From Gynuella sp050296195 (GTDB lineage Bacteria; Pseudomonadota; Gammaproteobacteria; Pseudomonadales; Natronospirillaceae), in NCBI RefSeq assembly GCF_050296195.1, contig NZ_JBNKRB010000057.1: a stretch of 64,000 bases of DNA; one strand, written 5' to 3'. Positions within the stretch are counted from its first letter, which is position 1, and each line of letters begins with the position of its first letter. This document shows positions 1-8,057 of this stretch, piece after piece. The notes under the pieces were generated by a model. The model made no database searches and was not told where the DNA came from. It was given only the letters and a program-made list of their open reading frames with translations. The translations under genes and the position numbers were made by a program.

Positions 1-160
1 ACAACAGCGAATATCCAAATATCACGCCGAGCAAATGCGGCACCGTGCGGCAAAAGCCAAAATTAACTCCACTCGCGGTTAACATCAAATTATTAGGACC
101 GGGAGTAATGGTGACGGTAAATGCAAACAGCATAACCGACAACAGATAAGACAATTCCAT
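1..160 (-). CDS. LysE-family amino-acid exporter, N-terminal part only
   Basis: The reverse strand opens with ATG at 160 and reads in frame to the window edge, so only about the first 53 residues are present. They form a hydrophobic first helix followed by a TPGPNNLM motif and a glycine-rich second segment. This is the hallmark N-terminus of LysE/RhtB-type exporters, which pump amino acids out across the inner membrane. The start overlaps the stop of the upstream phzF-like gene by one base (TGATG), so the two are probably translationally coupled. The substrate cannot be told from this fragment. Confidence 0.8.
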   Translation of the reverse strand, partial: MELSYLLSVMLFAFTVTITPGPNNLMLTASGVNFGFCRTVPHLLGVIFGYSLL

Positions 161-951
161 CAGTCCTGCTCCAAATGAATATTACCGGACAGATAAGTCA
201 CTGCAGAGCCTGTCATCAATACCCGTCCGTGACGCAATTGACACAACAAATCGCCAGAACGTTTTGAAATTTGTCTGGCTGTCAGCTGTGTTTTATTTAA
301 CCGCTGACTCCAATAGGGAATTAGCAGACAATGAGCTGATCCAGTCACAGGGTCTTCATTGATGCCACTGGCAGGATTGACAAAATACCTCGACACAAAA
401 TCGACCCCGGACTGATCACCCGGAGCTGTCAGGATAATGCCATCCTGAATATCCAGACCTAAAAAACTGCCGCAGAAATCGGCGACCTGTCGCTCATTTT
501 CAAGCACCACCATTATTTTCCGGTTTTCCAAGACCTCAATAGGATTGGCATGAATCATTTCCCGCAATGAAGGTGATAATTCAAACGATCGAAGCGTTTT
601 TTCCGGGAAATCCAATTGATATTGAGATCCGGTTTTGCTGACAACCAGTTCACCACTTTTGGTCTGAAAACGCAGCTCCAGTTGCTGATAATTCAGCTCA
701 TGCCACAGTACGTGAGCCGTTGCGAGCGTTGCGTGTCCACATAGTTCAATCTCATAACCCGGCGTAAACCAGCGAAGATGAAAGCCCTCATTCGAAGGCA
801 CAAAAAAGGCGGTTTCTGACAAATTGTTTTCTGCTGCAATCTTCTGCATTTGCACATCAGACAACCAGGAATAAAGTGGTATTACCGCAGCAGGATTACC
901 TTTAAACACCTGATCGGTAAATGCGTCCACTTGAAAAATCGGCAACTTCAT
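160..951 (-). CDS. PhzF family epimerase/isomerase-like protein
   Basis: A 263-residue protein of the PhzF/diaminopimelate-epimerase-fold family, at the usual length. It starts with the family signature KLPIFQVDAFT and carries the conserved Glu46 (NNLSETAFF), which corresponds to the catalytic glutamate of PhzF. Later motifs are CGHATLATAH (around 70-80) and DPVTGSAHC near the C-terminus. Members isomerise or epimerise small metabolites and are not diagnostic of phenazine synthesis; no other phz genes are present. It sits 3 bp downstream of the alaX-like gene and overlaps the LysE exporter start, so the three likely form one operon. The physiological substrate is unknown. Confidence 0.88.
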   Translation of the reverse strand: MKLPIFQVDAFTDQVFKGNPAAVIPLYSWLSDVQMQKIAAENNLSETAFFVPSNEGFHLRWFTPGYEIELCGHATLATAHVLWHELNYQQLELRFQTKSGELVVSKTGSQYQLDFPEKTLRSFELSPSLREMIHANPIEVLENRKIMVVLENERQVADFCGSFLGLDIQDGIILTAPGDQSGVDFVSRYFVNPASGINEDPVTGSAHCLLIPYWSQRLNKTQLTARQISKRSGDLLCQLRHGRVLMTGSAVTYLSGNIHLEQD

Positions 952-954
952 CTG

Positions 955-1683
955 TCAGTCCTCCAGCTCGATATTGAAACGCTTATTTTGTTTGCCTTTG
1001 CTCTTGATACCGGTAATTCTTACGCGACCAATTTCTTCTGTATTTGCAACGTGAGTTCCTCCACAGGGTTGATAATCAATACCTTCACCCACCCGGATCA
1101 TTCGTATGTCGCCAAAACCACGCGGCGGCTGAACACTCATGGTTCTGACCAGCTCAGGATTATCATCCAGCTGCTGTTCAGTGATGTACGAAATTGATAC
1201 GGGTAAAGCCGCCTCGACCAGCTCATTTAACTGACGGGTCAGTTGCTCCTTATCCCAATCAGATGTTTGAACATCAAATTCACATCGACTCTGCCGCTCG
1301 TTCACACCACCTCCGGTCACCGGAGCAGGTATGATTGAACACATTAAGTGCATGGAAGTATGCATACGCATCAAACGATGACGGCGCTCCCAGTCCAGCT
1401 CCAGCGTTACACAAGTGCCAGCGGCCAGTCCTGCTGTAGAGACATCATCGAGATAATGAATAATATGCTGTCTATTCGTACTGTAGCGGGTATTGCTGAT
1501 TTCAATACGTTTTCCATCCTCCAGCAGTAACCACCCCCGGTCACCGGGTTGGCCTCCCCCCTGAGGATAAAAAATAGTTTCTGCGGTAATCAGTTGCCAC
1601 TGACCTTCAGATGGTTCTATAGCCACAATTTTGGTTTTGAGCTGTTTCAGGTAAGCGTCTTCATAAAACATTCTGCGTGTCAT
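955..1683 (-). CDS. Alanyl-tRNA editing protein (AlaX-type)
   Basis: A 242-residue freestanding editing domain related to the C-terminal part of AlaRS. Such proteins hydrolyse Ser- or Gly-mischarged tRNA-Ala. Zinc ligands are visible as H108-x3-H112 (HTSMH) and C207-x3-H211 (CGGTH). The N-terminal motif YPQGGGQPGDRG is also typical. It is first in a probable minus-strand operon with phzF-like and lysE-like genes and diverges from a MocR-type regulator across a 116-bp gap. Association with an amino-acid exporter suggests a role in amino-acid stress, which is inference. Confidence 0.88.
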   Translation of the reverse strand: MTRRMFYEDAYLKQLKTKIVAIEPSEGQWQLITAETIFYPQGGGQPGDRGWLLLEDGKRIEISNTRYSTNRQHIIHYLDDVSTAGLAAGTCVTLELDWERRHRLMRMHTSMHLMCSIIPAPVTGGGVNERQSRCEFDVQTSDWDKEQLTRQLNELVEAALPVSISYITEQQLDDNPELVRTMSVQPPRGFGDIRMIRVGEGIDYQPCGGTHVANTEEIGRVRITGIKSKGKQNKRFNIELED

Positions 1684-1705
1684 AGTGACCTACCACCCTT
1701 TAGAA

Positions 1706-1719
1706 TTGTATGCATACAA
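1706..1719. promoter_or_regulatory. 14-bp perfect palindrome, candidate operator
   Basis: TTGTATGCATACAA is a perfect dyad in the 116-bp gap between the divergent alaX-like and mocR-like genes, 23 bp upstream of the alaX start. GntR/MocR regulators usually bind in such divergent gaps, so this is a plausible autoregulatory operator. Binding is inferred from position and symmetry only. Confidence 0.5.
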
Positions 1720-1799
1720 AATAAGAAATTGACCATATTCAATCGGTACAATATTATCGTATTCAGCTAATCAATAGGGTCAACCTTTTTTTTGTCACC

Positions 1800-3194
1800 A
1801 TGACATTCAACATATCAACGCTAGAGGCCTTCGAAGGCCCAAAATATAAAGCTCTGGCGGACGCCATAGAACAGGCTATTCAGCGCGGAGAACTGCTGCC
1901 GGGTGAAAAATTACCCACTCATCGGTACCTGGCCGATCAGCTGAACGTAACTGTGGGCACGATCACCAGAGGGTATGCCGAGGCCGAGCGCCGACAACTG
2001 CTGACCAGTAAAGTGGGCAGCGGCACTTACGTACGCGACAACAACGACTCTTCATTGTTTTACTACACAGAGACTCTGGAAAGTGATCAGTTGAACCTGA
2101 CCTACAGCATGGCATTGTCAGGACGCCAGCCGGAGATCCTTGAACAGGCGATGAAACAGATACAATCCGATCACCGCCTGATGACCGAGCTGTTGGATTA
2201 CCATCCAGTGAATGGTCTGCAGCGTCACAACCGGGCATTCATGCAATGGCTGCAGCATTGTGGTATTGAAAATATTCGCCCTGACAACATGATTATTACC
2301 AGTGGTGGACAGCATGGCTTTTTCTCCAGCCTTATGGCACTGACTCAACCCGGAGATACGGTCATCTGTGAAGGACTGAGCTACCCCGGCTTCATCAGTG
2401 CTGCCCATCATTTGCATTTAAAACTGATCGGACTGGAGTTTGATGACCGTGGTCTGACACCCGAAGCATTATCTCTGGCATGTCAACGATATCGGCCAAG
2501 AGTTCTTTACGTTGCCTCGAGAATGGCCAACCCCATTCCAGTTACGATGGGTATAGAACGACTCACTGCGCTGGCACATATATGCCGCCAGCATGATATC
2601 TGGATCATTGATGATGATACTCAGGGCGGTGCGCTTGGTCCGACTGACGCCCCTTCGTTTCATACCGTTCTACCTGAACGTACTATTCTGATTTCGAGCC
2701 TTTCCAAAGTCTTTGGAGGTGGGCTGCGTATGGGGGTAATCCATGCACCGGACAAACTGGTTTCCCAAATTGGTTCTGCGGTCCGCTCAACAAACTGGAT
2801 GTCCTCTCCTATTTTGGCGGAACTGGCCAGCCAATTAATCATGGATGGGTCGTTGGCAGCCATCCGCCAGGAACAGTTCCGCGAACTGGAACGTCGACAT
2901 GCGCTGACCCGGGAGTGGCTAGGTGATTTCAATCTAACCCAGAACCATGGCTTTAACGTCTGGCTGAAATTACCTGGACACTGGCGTGCAGCCACATTTA
3001 TGGAAGCCCTGGATGCAGAAGGTATTCGAGTTAAAACGGCCGAAGTCTTTGCTGCTGGTCAATATGCAGCCCCACAAGCGGTACGTTTTTGCATCGGCGG
3101 CAAAATCAGCTTTGATAACCTCAGGGTGGTACTGGAAAAAATGAACACCATCCTGTCTCAAAAACCAGCACTTTTTTCTGACCTTACGATTTAG
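1800..3194 (+). CDS. MocR/PdxR-type GntR regulator with aminotransferase domain
   Basis: A 464-residue two-domain regulator. Residues about 10-80 form a GntR winged helix (LPGEKLPTHRYLADQLNVTVGTITRGYAE). The remainder is a type-I PLP aminotransferase fold with the PLP-binding lysine in SSLSKVFGGGLRMG (near residue 300) and the DDDTQGG aspartate region. MocR proteins sense PLP or PLP-amino-acid adducts and usually control the neighbouring gene. It diverges from alaX-phzF-lysE and is followed within 10 bp by rarD, so either side may be its target. The family is clear; the regulon is inferred. Confidence 0.92.
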   Translation: MTFNISTLEAFEGPKYKALADAIEQAIQRGELLPGEKLPTHRYLADQLNVTVGTITRGYAEAERRQLLTSKVGSGTYVRDNNDSSLFYYTETLESDQLNLTYSMALSGRQPEILEQAMKQIQSDHRLMTELLDYHPVNGLQRHNRAFMQWLQHCGIENIRPDNMIITSGGQHGFFSSLMALTQPGDTVICEGLSYPGFISAAHHLHLKLIGLEFDDRGLTPEALSLACQRYRPRVLYVASRMANPIPVTMGIERLTALAHICRQHDIWIIDDDTQGGALGPTDAPSFHTVLPERTILISSLSKVFGGGLRMGVIHAPDKLVSQIGSAVRSTNWMSSPILAELASQLIMDGSLAAIRQEQFRELERRHALTREWLGDFNLTQNHGFNVWLKLPGHWRAATFMEALDAEGIRVKTAEVFAAGQYAAPQAVRFCIGGKISFDNLRVVLEKMNTILSQKPALFSDLTI

Positions 3195-3203
3195 GAAATG
3201 CTT

Positions 3204-4103
3204 ATGAGCAATCAAAAGAGCGGCGTTTTATTTGCCCTGTCAGCCTACGGCATGTGGGGATTTCTGGTCATTTATTTTAAAGTGCTGAAACACGTACCGG
3301 CACAGGAAATTCTGATCCACCGGATATTCTGGAGCATTATATTTACCGGTCTGTTGCTGGTGTTTTTTAAAAACCTGAGCGGTCTGCGTACCATCCTGCA
3401 CACCCCCCACAAACTGATGACGCTGTTGCTTTCCAGTACTCTGATTGCCACCAACTGGCTGATTTTCATCTGGGCCATCCAACATGACCGCATGCTGGAT
3501 GCCAGCCTGGGCTATTACATCAACCCGCTGGTGAACATCCTGTTAGGCTTGGTGTTTTTACAGGAAAAACTGCGTCGTTTGCAGTGGTTTGCTGTTGCAC
3601 TCGCCTTCTCTGGAGTCGCCATACAACTGATTGCATTCGGCAAACTGCCTTGGGTCTCTCTGGCGCTGGCCATGAGCTTCGGGGTATATGGCCTGATCCG
3701 CAAACAGGTACAGATCGATGCTCAGACAGGCCTGTTTGTGGAAACATTGATCCTGTTGTTGCCGGCGGTCATGTATGTGTTCTGGAATGATCACAATGAG
3801 ACATTCAATATGCTCGACAACTCATGGCAGCTGAACATATGGCTGATACTGGCCGGTCCTTTTACCAGCATCCCATTAATCTTATTCGCCGCAGGCGCCA
3901 AACGCCTTAATTACAGCACCATGGGTTTTTTCCAATATATTGCCCCCAGTGTGATGTTTTTACTGGCAGTATTTGTATTTGGTGAAGCATTTACTTTGTC
4001 TAAAGGTGTGACGTTTGGGTTTATCTGGACAGCACTCTGTATATTCAGCTATGACGGTATCCACCATCACAGACAGCAGCGCAGGAAACTGGCACAGGCA
4101 TAA
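3204..4103 (+). CDS. rarD: RarD, EamA-family transporter
   Basis: A 299-residue, roughly ten-helix inner-membrane protein of the drug/metabolite transporter superfamily. It begins SGVLFALSAYGMWG and contains the RarD-type HRIFWS motif near residue 45. An upstream in-frame ATG at 3198 exists, but ATG at 3204 has a better-placed GGAA ribosome site. It lies 10 bp after the MocR-type regulator on the same strand and is probably co-transcribed. E. coli RarD was named for chloramphenicol sensitivity; the true substrate here is unknown, and metabolite or amino-acid efflux is likely. Confidence 0.9.
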   Translation: MSNQKSGVLFALSAYGMWGFLVIYFKVLKHVPAQEILIHRIFWSIIFTGLLLVFFKNLSGLRTILHTPHKLMTLLLSSTLIATNWLIFIWAIQHDRMLDASLGYYINPLVNILLGLVFLQEKLRRLQWFAVALAFSGVAIQLIAFGKLPWVSLALAMSFGVYGLIRKQVQIDAQTGLFVETLILLLPAVMYVFWNDHNETFNMLDNSWQLNIWLILAGPFTSIPLILFAAGAKRLNYSTMGFFQYIAPSVMFLLAVFVFGEAFTLSKGVTFGFIWTALCIFSYDGIHHHRQQRRKLAQA

Positions 4104-4295
4104 GCCGAAACATGCCTGCCCTGGTTACATCAGAATCAGGGCAACATTCCCCCATCGCCACCGGTGTATATCGTCCGCAGTACTGACTTTCAGCTATAAA
4201 TGTCGCACCTGTAAAAACAAATCAGCCGAACATGTAAATCATCTGACTGGTGATTACACTAAACTGTTATTTTTACCAAAAACCAGGAAAACAAA

Positions 4296-5099
4296 ATGAA
4301 TATCACTGAGTTTTTTGTCAATCTATGGAATGACTATGTCCGTATGACCCCACAGGCGGATGCCATACAGCAGGCATTCCAGCAACGTGGTGATCAGGTC
4401 ATCAACGACCATGTAGCGTTCAGAACATTTAAACATTCCGCTATTGAACTGGAGAAAATAGAACCGTTTTTATTCGATCTCGGTTATCAGCGTAACGAGC
4501 AATATCATTTTTCTGCCAAAAAGCTCAATGCCTGGAGCTATATTCACCAGAATGAAGATCAGCCACTGATTTTTCTAAGTGAACTGCTGACGGATCAACT
4601 GTCCGCCCCTGCCCAGAAGATAATCCGCTCCCTGACTGATCAGATTGACCCAGGCACGATTACAGATGCCAGCGTGTTTTATTCAGGCCGCCATTGGCAA
4701 TGCCCCGACTACCAAACGTATCAAAGCCTGTTGGCGGAAAGTGAATACGCCGCATGGTTGAGTGTTTTTGGATTAAGAGCCAACCACTTTACAGTCGCGG
4801 TTCACAAGCTTAAAAGCCTACAGACTCTGCCAGAGGTGAACGATTTTGTTGAATCACTGGACTATGAGTTGAATACCACTGGAGCCAAAATCAAAGGCTC
4901 CCCAGAGGTGTTACTGGAACAATCATCAACCATGGCCAGCCACCAGGACATAACATTTGGCGATGGCTCAATTCATCAGATCCCTACCTGTTTTTATGAA
5001 TTCGCCCGCCGTTATCCCCAAGCCGATGGCTCAATGTTCAAAGGGTTTGTCGAAGCAAATGCCGACAAAATCTTTGACTCGACCAACGCCCGACGTTGA
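4296..5099 (+). CDS. DUF1338 family protein (HglS/YdcJ-like dioxygenase fold)
   Basis: A 267-residue DUF1338 protein, shorter than the roughly 450-residue HglS/YdcJ form. The family founder HglS is a 2-oxoadipate dioxygenase/decarboxylase using a His-His-Glu metal site. Candidate ligands here are His39 (NDHVAFRTF), His164 (ANHFTVAVH) and Glu235 (FYEFARRYP), all in family-typical contexts. It appears monocistronic, with about 190 bp upstream and 75 bp before the aminopeptidase gene. No lysine-catabolism genes are adjacent, so 2-oxoadipate as substrate is only a possibility. Confidence 0.8.
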   Translation: MNITEFFVNLWNDYVRMTPQADAIQQAFQQRGDQVINDHVAFRTFKHSAIELEKIEPFLFDLGYQRNEQYHFSAKKLNAWSYIHQNEDQPLIFLSELLTDQLSAPAQKIIRSLTDQIDPGTITDASVFYSGRHWQCPDYQTYQSLLAESEYAAWLSVFGLRANHFTVAVHKLKSLQTLPEVNDFVESLDYELNTTGAKIKGSPEVLLEQSSTMASHQDITFGDGSIHQIPTCFYEFARRYPQADGSMFKGFVEANADKIFDSTNARR

Positions 5100-5173
5100 G
5101 CTTCCAGCAATACCGGTTTGCTGCCAACAGTGTACAATACCGAGTTTTGTACACTCGAGGCAGTTAGTTTTCT

Positions 5174-6466
5174 ATGTCTGATTTACTTGTGGTCCAGGAG
5201 TTACTGGATTTTCTGGGCAGATCTCCCACTCCCTTTCACGCGGTACAGCAAGCGACCGAACAGCTACTCAAAGCCGGGTATGTCCGCCTGGATGAGAAAG
5301 ATTCATGGCACCTTGCGCCGGAAGGCAAATATTTTACGACCCGCAATGATTCCAGCCTGATTGCGTTTCATACCGGGCGTCATAATCCTCTGGAAACCGG
5401 CATCCGCATGATGGGAGCACATACCGACAGTCCTGCACTTAAGGTAAAACCTTCTCCAGTCACCATTAATAAAGGATATCTGCAACTGGCCGTTGAAGTA
5501 TATGGCGGTGCTTTGCTCAATCCATGGTTTGACCGTGATCTGTCTCTGGCTGGCAGAGTCAGCTACAAGACCGACAAAGGCTTGCTAAAAAGTGCTCTGG
5601 TTGATTTTCGCATGCCGATTGCCATTATCCCCAGCCTTGCGATCCATCTGGACCGGACCCAGAATGAAAGCAAAAAGATAAACTCTCAAACTGACCTCCC
5701 ACCTATTCTTGCACAGATAGCCAATAGCGAAAATTTCAGCTTCGAATCCCTGCTCACAGATCAGATCGATGATGATACTCTGGAGGAAGTACTGGACTGG
5801 GAACTGTTTTTCTACGATACCCAGTTACCCGCAGAAATCGGCCTGAACAAAGAATTTATCGCCAGCGCCAGACTTGATAATCTGCTGAGTTGCTTCGTTG
5901 GCATGAAAAGCTTTATCGACTCCGACACCAGCCAGCCGGCGCTGATTGTGTTCAATGATCATGAAGAGGTCGGTAGTGCTTCTGCATCCGGCGCCGATGG
6001 CCCATTTTTGAAGCAGGTATTGGAAAGGTGGATTGGCGACAGCGCTGAGGCATTTGTTCAAACGATCAGTCGTTCGCTGATGATATCAGTGGATAATGCA
6101 CATGGCGTCCATCCGAACTTTGCCAGTTGGCATGAGCCCGATCATCAACCGATTCTGAATAATGGTCCGGTGATTAAAATAAATGCCAACCAACGCTATG
6201 CCAGCAACAGTACGAGCCAGGCACTGTTCAGACACATCTGCCAACAAGCTGATGTTCCAGTTCAGGTGTTTGTCGTTCGCTCTGACCTGGGCTGTGGCTC
6301 CACCATCGGCCCAATCACAGCAACCAACCTTGGTATCAATACTGTGGATGTGGGCGTTGCTACATTTGCCATGCACTCTATTCGGGAAACTGCCGGAGCC
6401 AAAGACCCATTATTGTTGTTTAAAGCTCTAAAGCATTTTTTCAATTCAAGCAGTATCAGTGCATAG
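5174..6466 (+). CDS. apeB: M18 family aminopeptidase
   Basis: A 430-residue M18 zinc aminopeptidase, full length, which removes N-terminal (often acidic) residues from peptides in the cytoplasm. Conserved motifs are visible: GAHTDSPAL with a metal-binding His/Asp, FNDHEEVGSAS with the catalytic glutamate pair, and VDNAHGVHPN near the middle. The C-terminus contains DLGCGSTIGP and the final metal His in FAMHSIRE. It is followed without a gap by an acyltransferase gene. Confidence 0.93.
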   Translation: MSDLLVVQELLDFLGRSPTPFHAVQQATEQLLKAGYVRLDEKDSWHLAPEGKYFTTRNDSSLIAFHTGRHNPLETGIRMMGAHTDSPALKVKPSPVTINKGYLQLAVEVYGGALLNPWFDRDLSLAGRVSYKTDKGLLKSALVDFRMPIAIIPSLAIHLDRTQNESKKINSQTDLPPILAQIANSENFSFESLLTDQIDDDTLEEVLDWELFFYDTQLPAEIGLNKEFIASARLDNLLSCFVGMKSFIDSDTSQPALIVFNDHEEVGSASASGADGPFLKQVLERWIGDSAEAFVQTISRSLMISVDNAHGVHPNFASWHEPDHQPILNNGPVIKINANQRYASNSTSQALFRHICQQADVPVQVFVVRSDLGCGSTIGPITATNLGINTVDVGVATFAMHSIRETAGAKDPLLLFKALKHFFNSSSISA

Positions 6467-6476
6467 AGAGATAGTT

Positions 6477-7082
6477 GTGAATCATAATAACAATATTATT
6501 CCGGAGATTCCGGACTGCTATCCGCGCGTGGGCAACAGTTTTACCCGGTGGTTTGGGAAATCAGTATTTGGTGCCATGGGGTGGTCTATCAATGGAGCAT
6601 TTCCAGCGACGAATAAAGCAATATTGGCGATAGCTCCCCATACTTCAAACATGGATTTTCTGGTGGGCATTTTTGCCAAATTCGCCATCGGCACCCGTAT
6701 TCACTGGATAGGTAAGGATTCGTTATTCTTCTGGCCTGCTAAATACCTGTTCAACCATTGGGGAGGCATTCCGGTTTGCCGAATCTCTCCTGAGGGCGTT
6801 GTCGAACAGCTGGTAGAATCATTCAAACAGCACGACAAACTGCTGCTGGTTATTACTCCTGAAGGCACCCGGAAAAAGACTGAAAAGTTGAAAACCGGTT
6901 TTATCCGTATTGCCCATGCAGCCAATGTTCCCATTTTTCCAATTGGTTTCGACTTTGGCCAAAAACGTATAGAACTTGGAGAGCTGTTCCATGCCACTGG
7001 AAATATTGAAGAGGATGAGTTGGAATTGCGAAATTATTTTAAGCAATTTAAAGGATATGTGCCCGAAAACTACTGCGACTGA
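6477..7082 (+). CDS. Lysophospholipid acyltransferase family protein (PlsC-like)
   Basis: About 201 residues with the glycerolipid acyltransferase motifs HTSNMD (HX4D, catalytic) and PEGTR (substrate binding). The short form lacks an obvious N-terminal membrane anchor. It probably acylates a lysophospholipid or similar acceptor at the membrane. Two GTG starts are possible: 6459, overlapping apeB by 8 bp, or 6477, which has an AGAGAG ribosome site just upstream and is preferred. The acceptor is not identified. Confidence 0.85.
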   Translation: MNHNNNIIPEIPDCYPRVGNSFTRWFGKSVFGAMGWSINGAFPATNKAILAIAPHTSNMDFLVGIFAKFAIGTRIHWIGKDSLFFWPAKYLFNHWGGIPVCRISPEGVVEQLVESFKQHDKLLLVITPEGTRKKTEKLKTGFIRIAHAANVPIFPIGFDFGQKRIELGELFHATGNIEEDELELRNYFKQFKGYVPENYCD

Positions 7083-7391
7083 GAGGATCGTTCAGATAAT
7101 TTCAGTGGAATTAGCACCATTCCTCTAAGGGGCCTATGAAAAATAGGAATCGTTTTGATGCAGGCGAGGAAGCACCACTCGCAACACCGCAATTTACAGG
7201 CGTAAATGAGGATGTGAGACTGGGGCTGAACGTCCTGCGCGAAAATAGGACAGTTTTCAGAGGTTCCCTAAATACTTTTTGAATGACCATCAGGAGAACC
7301 AGGACGATCCTTCTGATGGTTAGGCAATGAGCAGAGACGGCATATTCCTGTAATACCAATAACCTCAGGACAAAGACCCGGATCAATACGA
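7083..7391. other. Convergent intergenic region with hairpins and a 48-codon ORF
   Basis: These 309 bases lie between the converging acyltransferase and trpG genes. They contain a near-perfect hairpin at 7286-7320 (10 of 11 pairs, ACCATCAG...CTGATGGT) and a plus-strand 48-codon ORF at 7136-7282 preceded by AAGGGG. The antisense frame is also open for 94 codons (7111-7395). Such a double-open, hairpin-bearing spacer could be a remnant of a repetitive or mobile element. No protein similarity is recognised and no gene is called. Confidence 0.4.
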
Positions 7392-8057
7392 TCAATGATC
7401 CAGATATAAAAAATTATGAATCAACTCTTTACCGCCTTCTGTGGCAAATGATTCCGGATGAAACTGAATACCATGGATAGGATAATCCTTATGTTTGACA
7501 CCCATTATTTCAAAACTTCCGCCAGCACGTATTTTTTCCAGGTCAGTAAAATCCTTGCATTCCAAACTTCCAACAGCAGCGGTAACGGCCAAACAGTCAG
7601 GCAGACTTTCTGACTCAGCAATCAGAGAGTGATAGCGCATGATTTCCAGCTGATCAGGAATATTCTTAAACACCCCTTTGCCATCATGTTGAATCGGACT
7701 GGTTTTTCCATGCATGGGCAACGGTGCTTTGACTACTTGGCCGCCATAAACATAAACAATCCCCTGCATTCCCAGACATACCCCCAGCAACGGTATACTC
7801 GGTCCAAGCTCGCGAATCACTGCTGCACAAATACCAAAGTATTGCTCATCGTCTGGCGACCCGGGTCCTGGAGATATAATGATCCGATCAGGATTTAAAG
7901 CGGTGATTTGCTCCAGGCTCAGCTCATCATTACGTTTTACTGTAATCGAAAAATCCTGAATCCTGCGCTGATTTTTATCAGAGGTCAGAATCTCGCCGAT
8001 ATATTGATAAAGGTTATAGGTAAAGGAGTCATAATTATCAATGATCAGCACATTCAT
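7392..8057 (-). CDS. trpG: Anthranilate synthase component II (glutamine amidotransferase), copy 1
   Basis: A 221-residue class-I glutaminase that supplies ammonia to the TrpE subunit. The catalytic triad is Cys94 (GVCLGMQ), His200 and Glu202 (QFHPES). The usual GxCLGHQ histidine after the nucleophile loop is methionine here, a variant found in some TrpG proteins. Its ATG overlaps the trpE stop by one base (TAATG), so it is translationally coupled to that trpE and is third in trpR-trpE-trpG. A second, clearly different copy lies at 9790-10401. Confidence 0.9.
   Translation of the reverse strand: MNVLIIDNYDSFTYNLYQYIGEILTSDKNQRRIQDFSITVKRNDELSLEQITALNPDRIIISPGPGSPDDEQYFGICAAVIRELGPSIPLLGVCLGMQGIVYVYGGQVVKAPLPMHGKTSPIQHDGKGVFKNIPDQLEIMRYHSLIAESESLPDCLAVTAAVGSLECKDFTDLEKIRAGGSFEIMGVKHKDYPIHGIQFHPESFATEGGKELIHNFLYLDH

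Noticed and set aside
160..951. Phenazine biosynthesis
   Set aside because: A PhzF-family protein alone is widespread and no other phz genes are present.
850..1197. 115-codon plus-strand ORF
   Set aside because: Antisense to the phzF-like and alaX-like genes; no domain.
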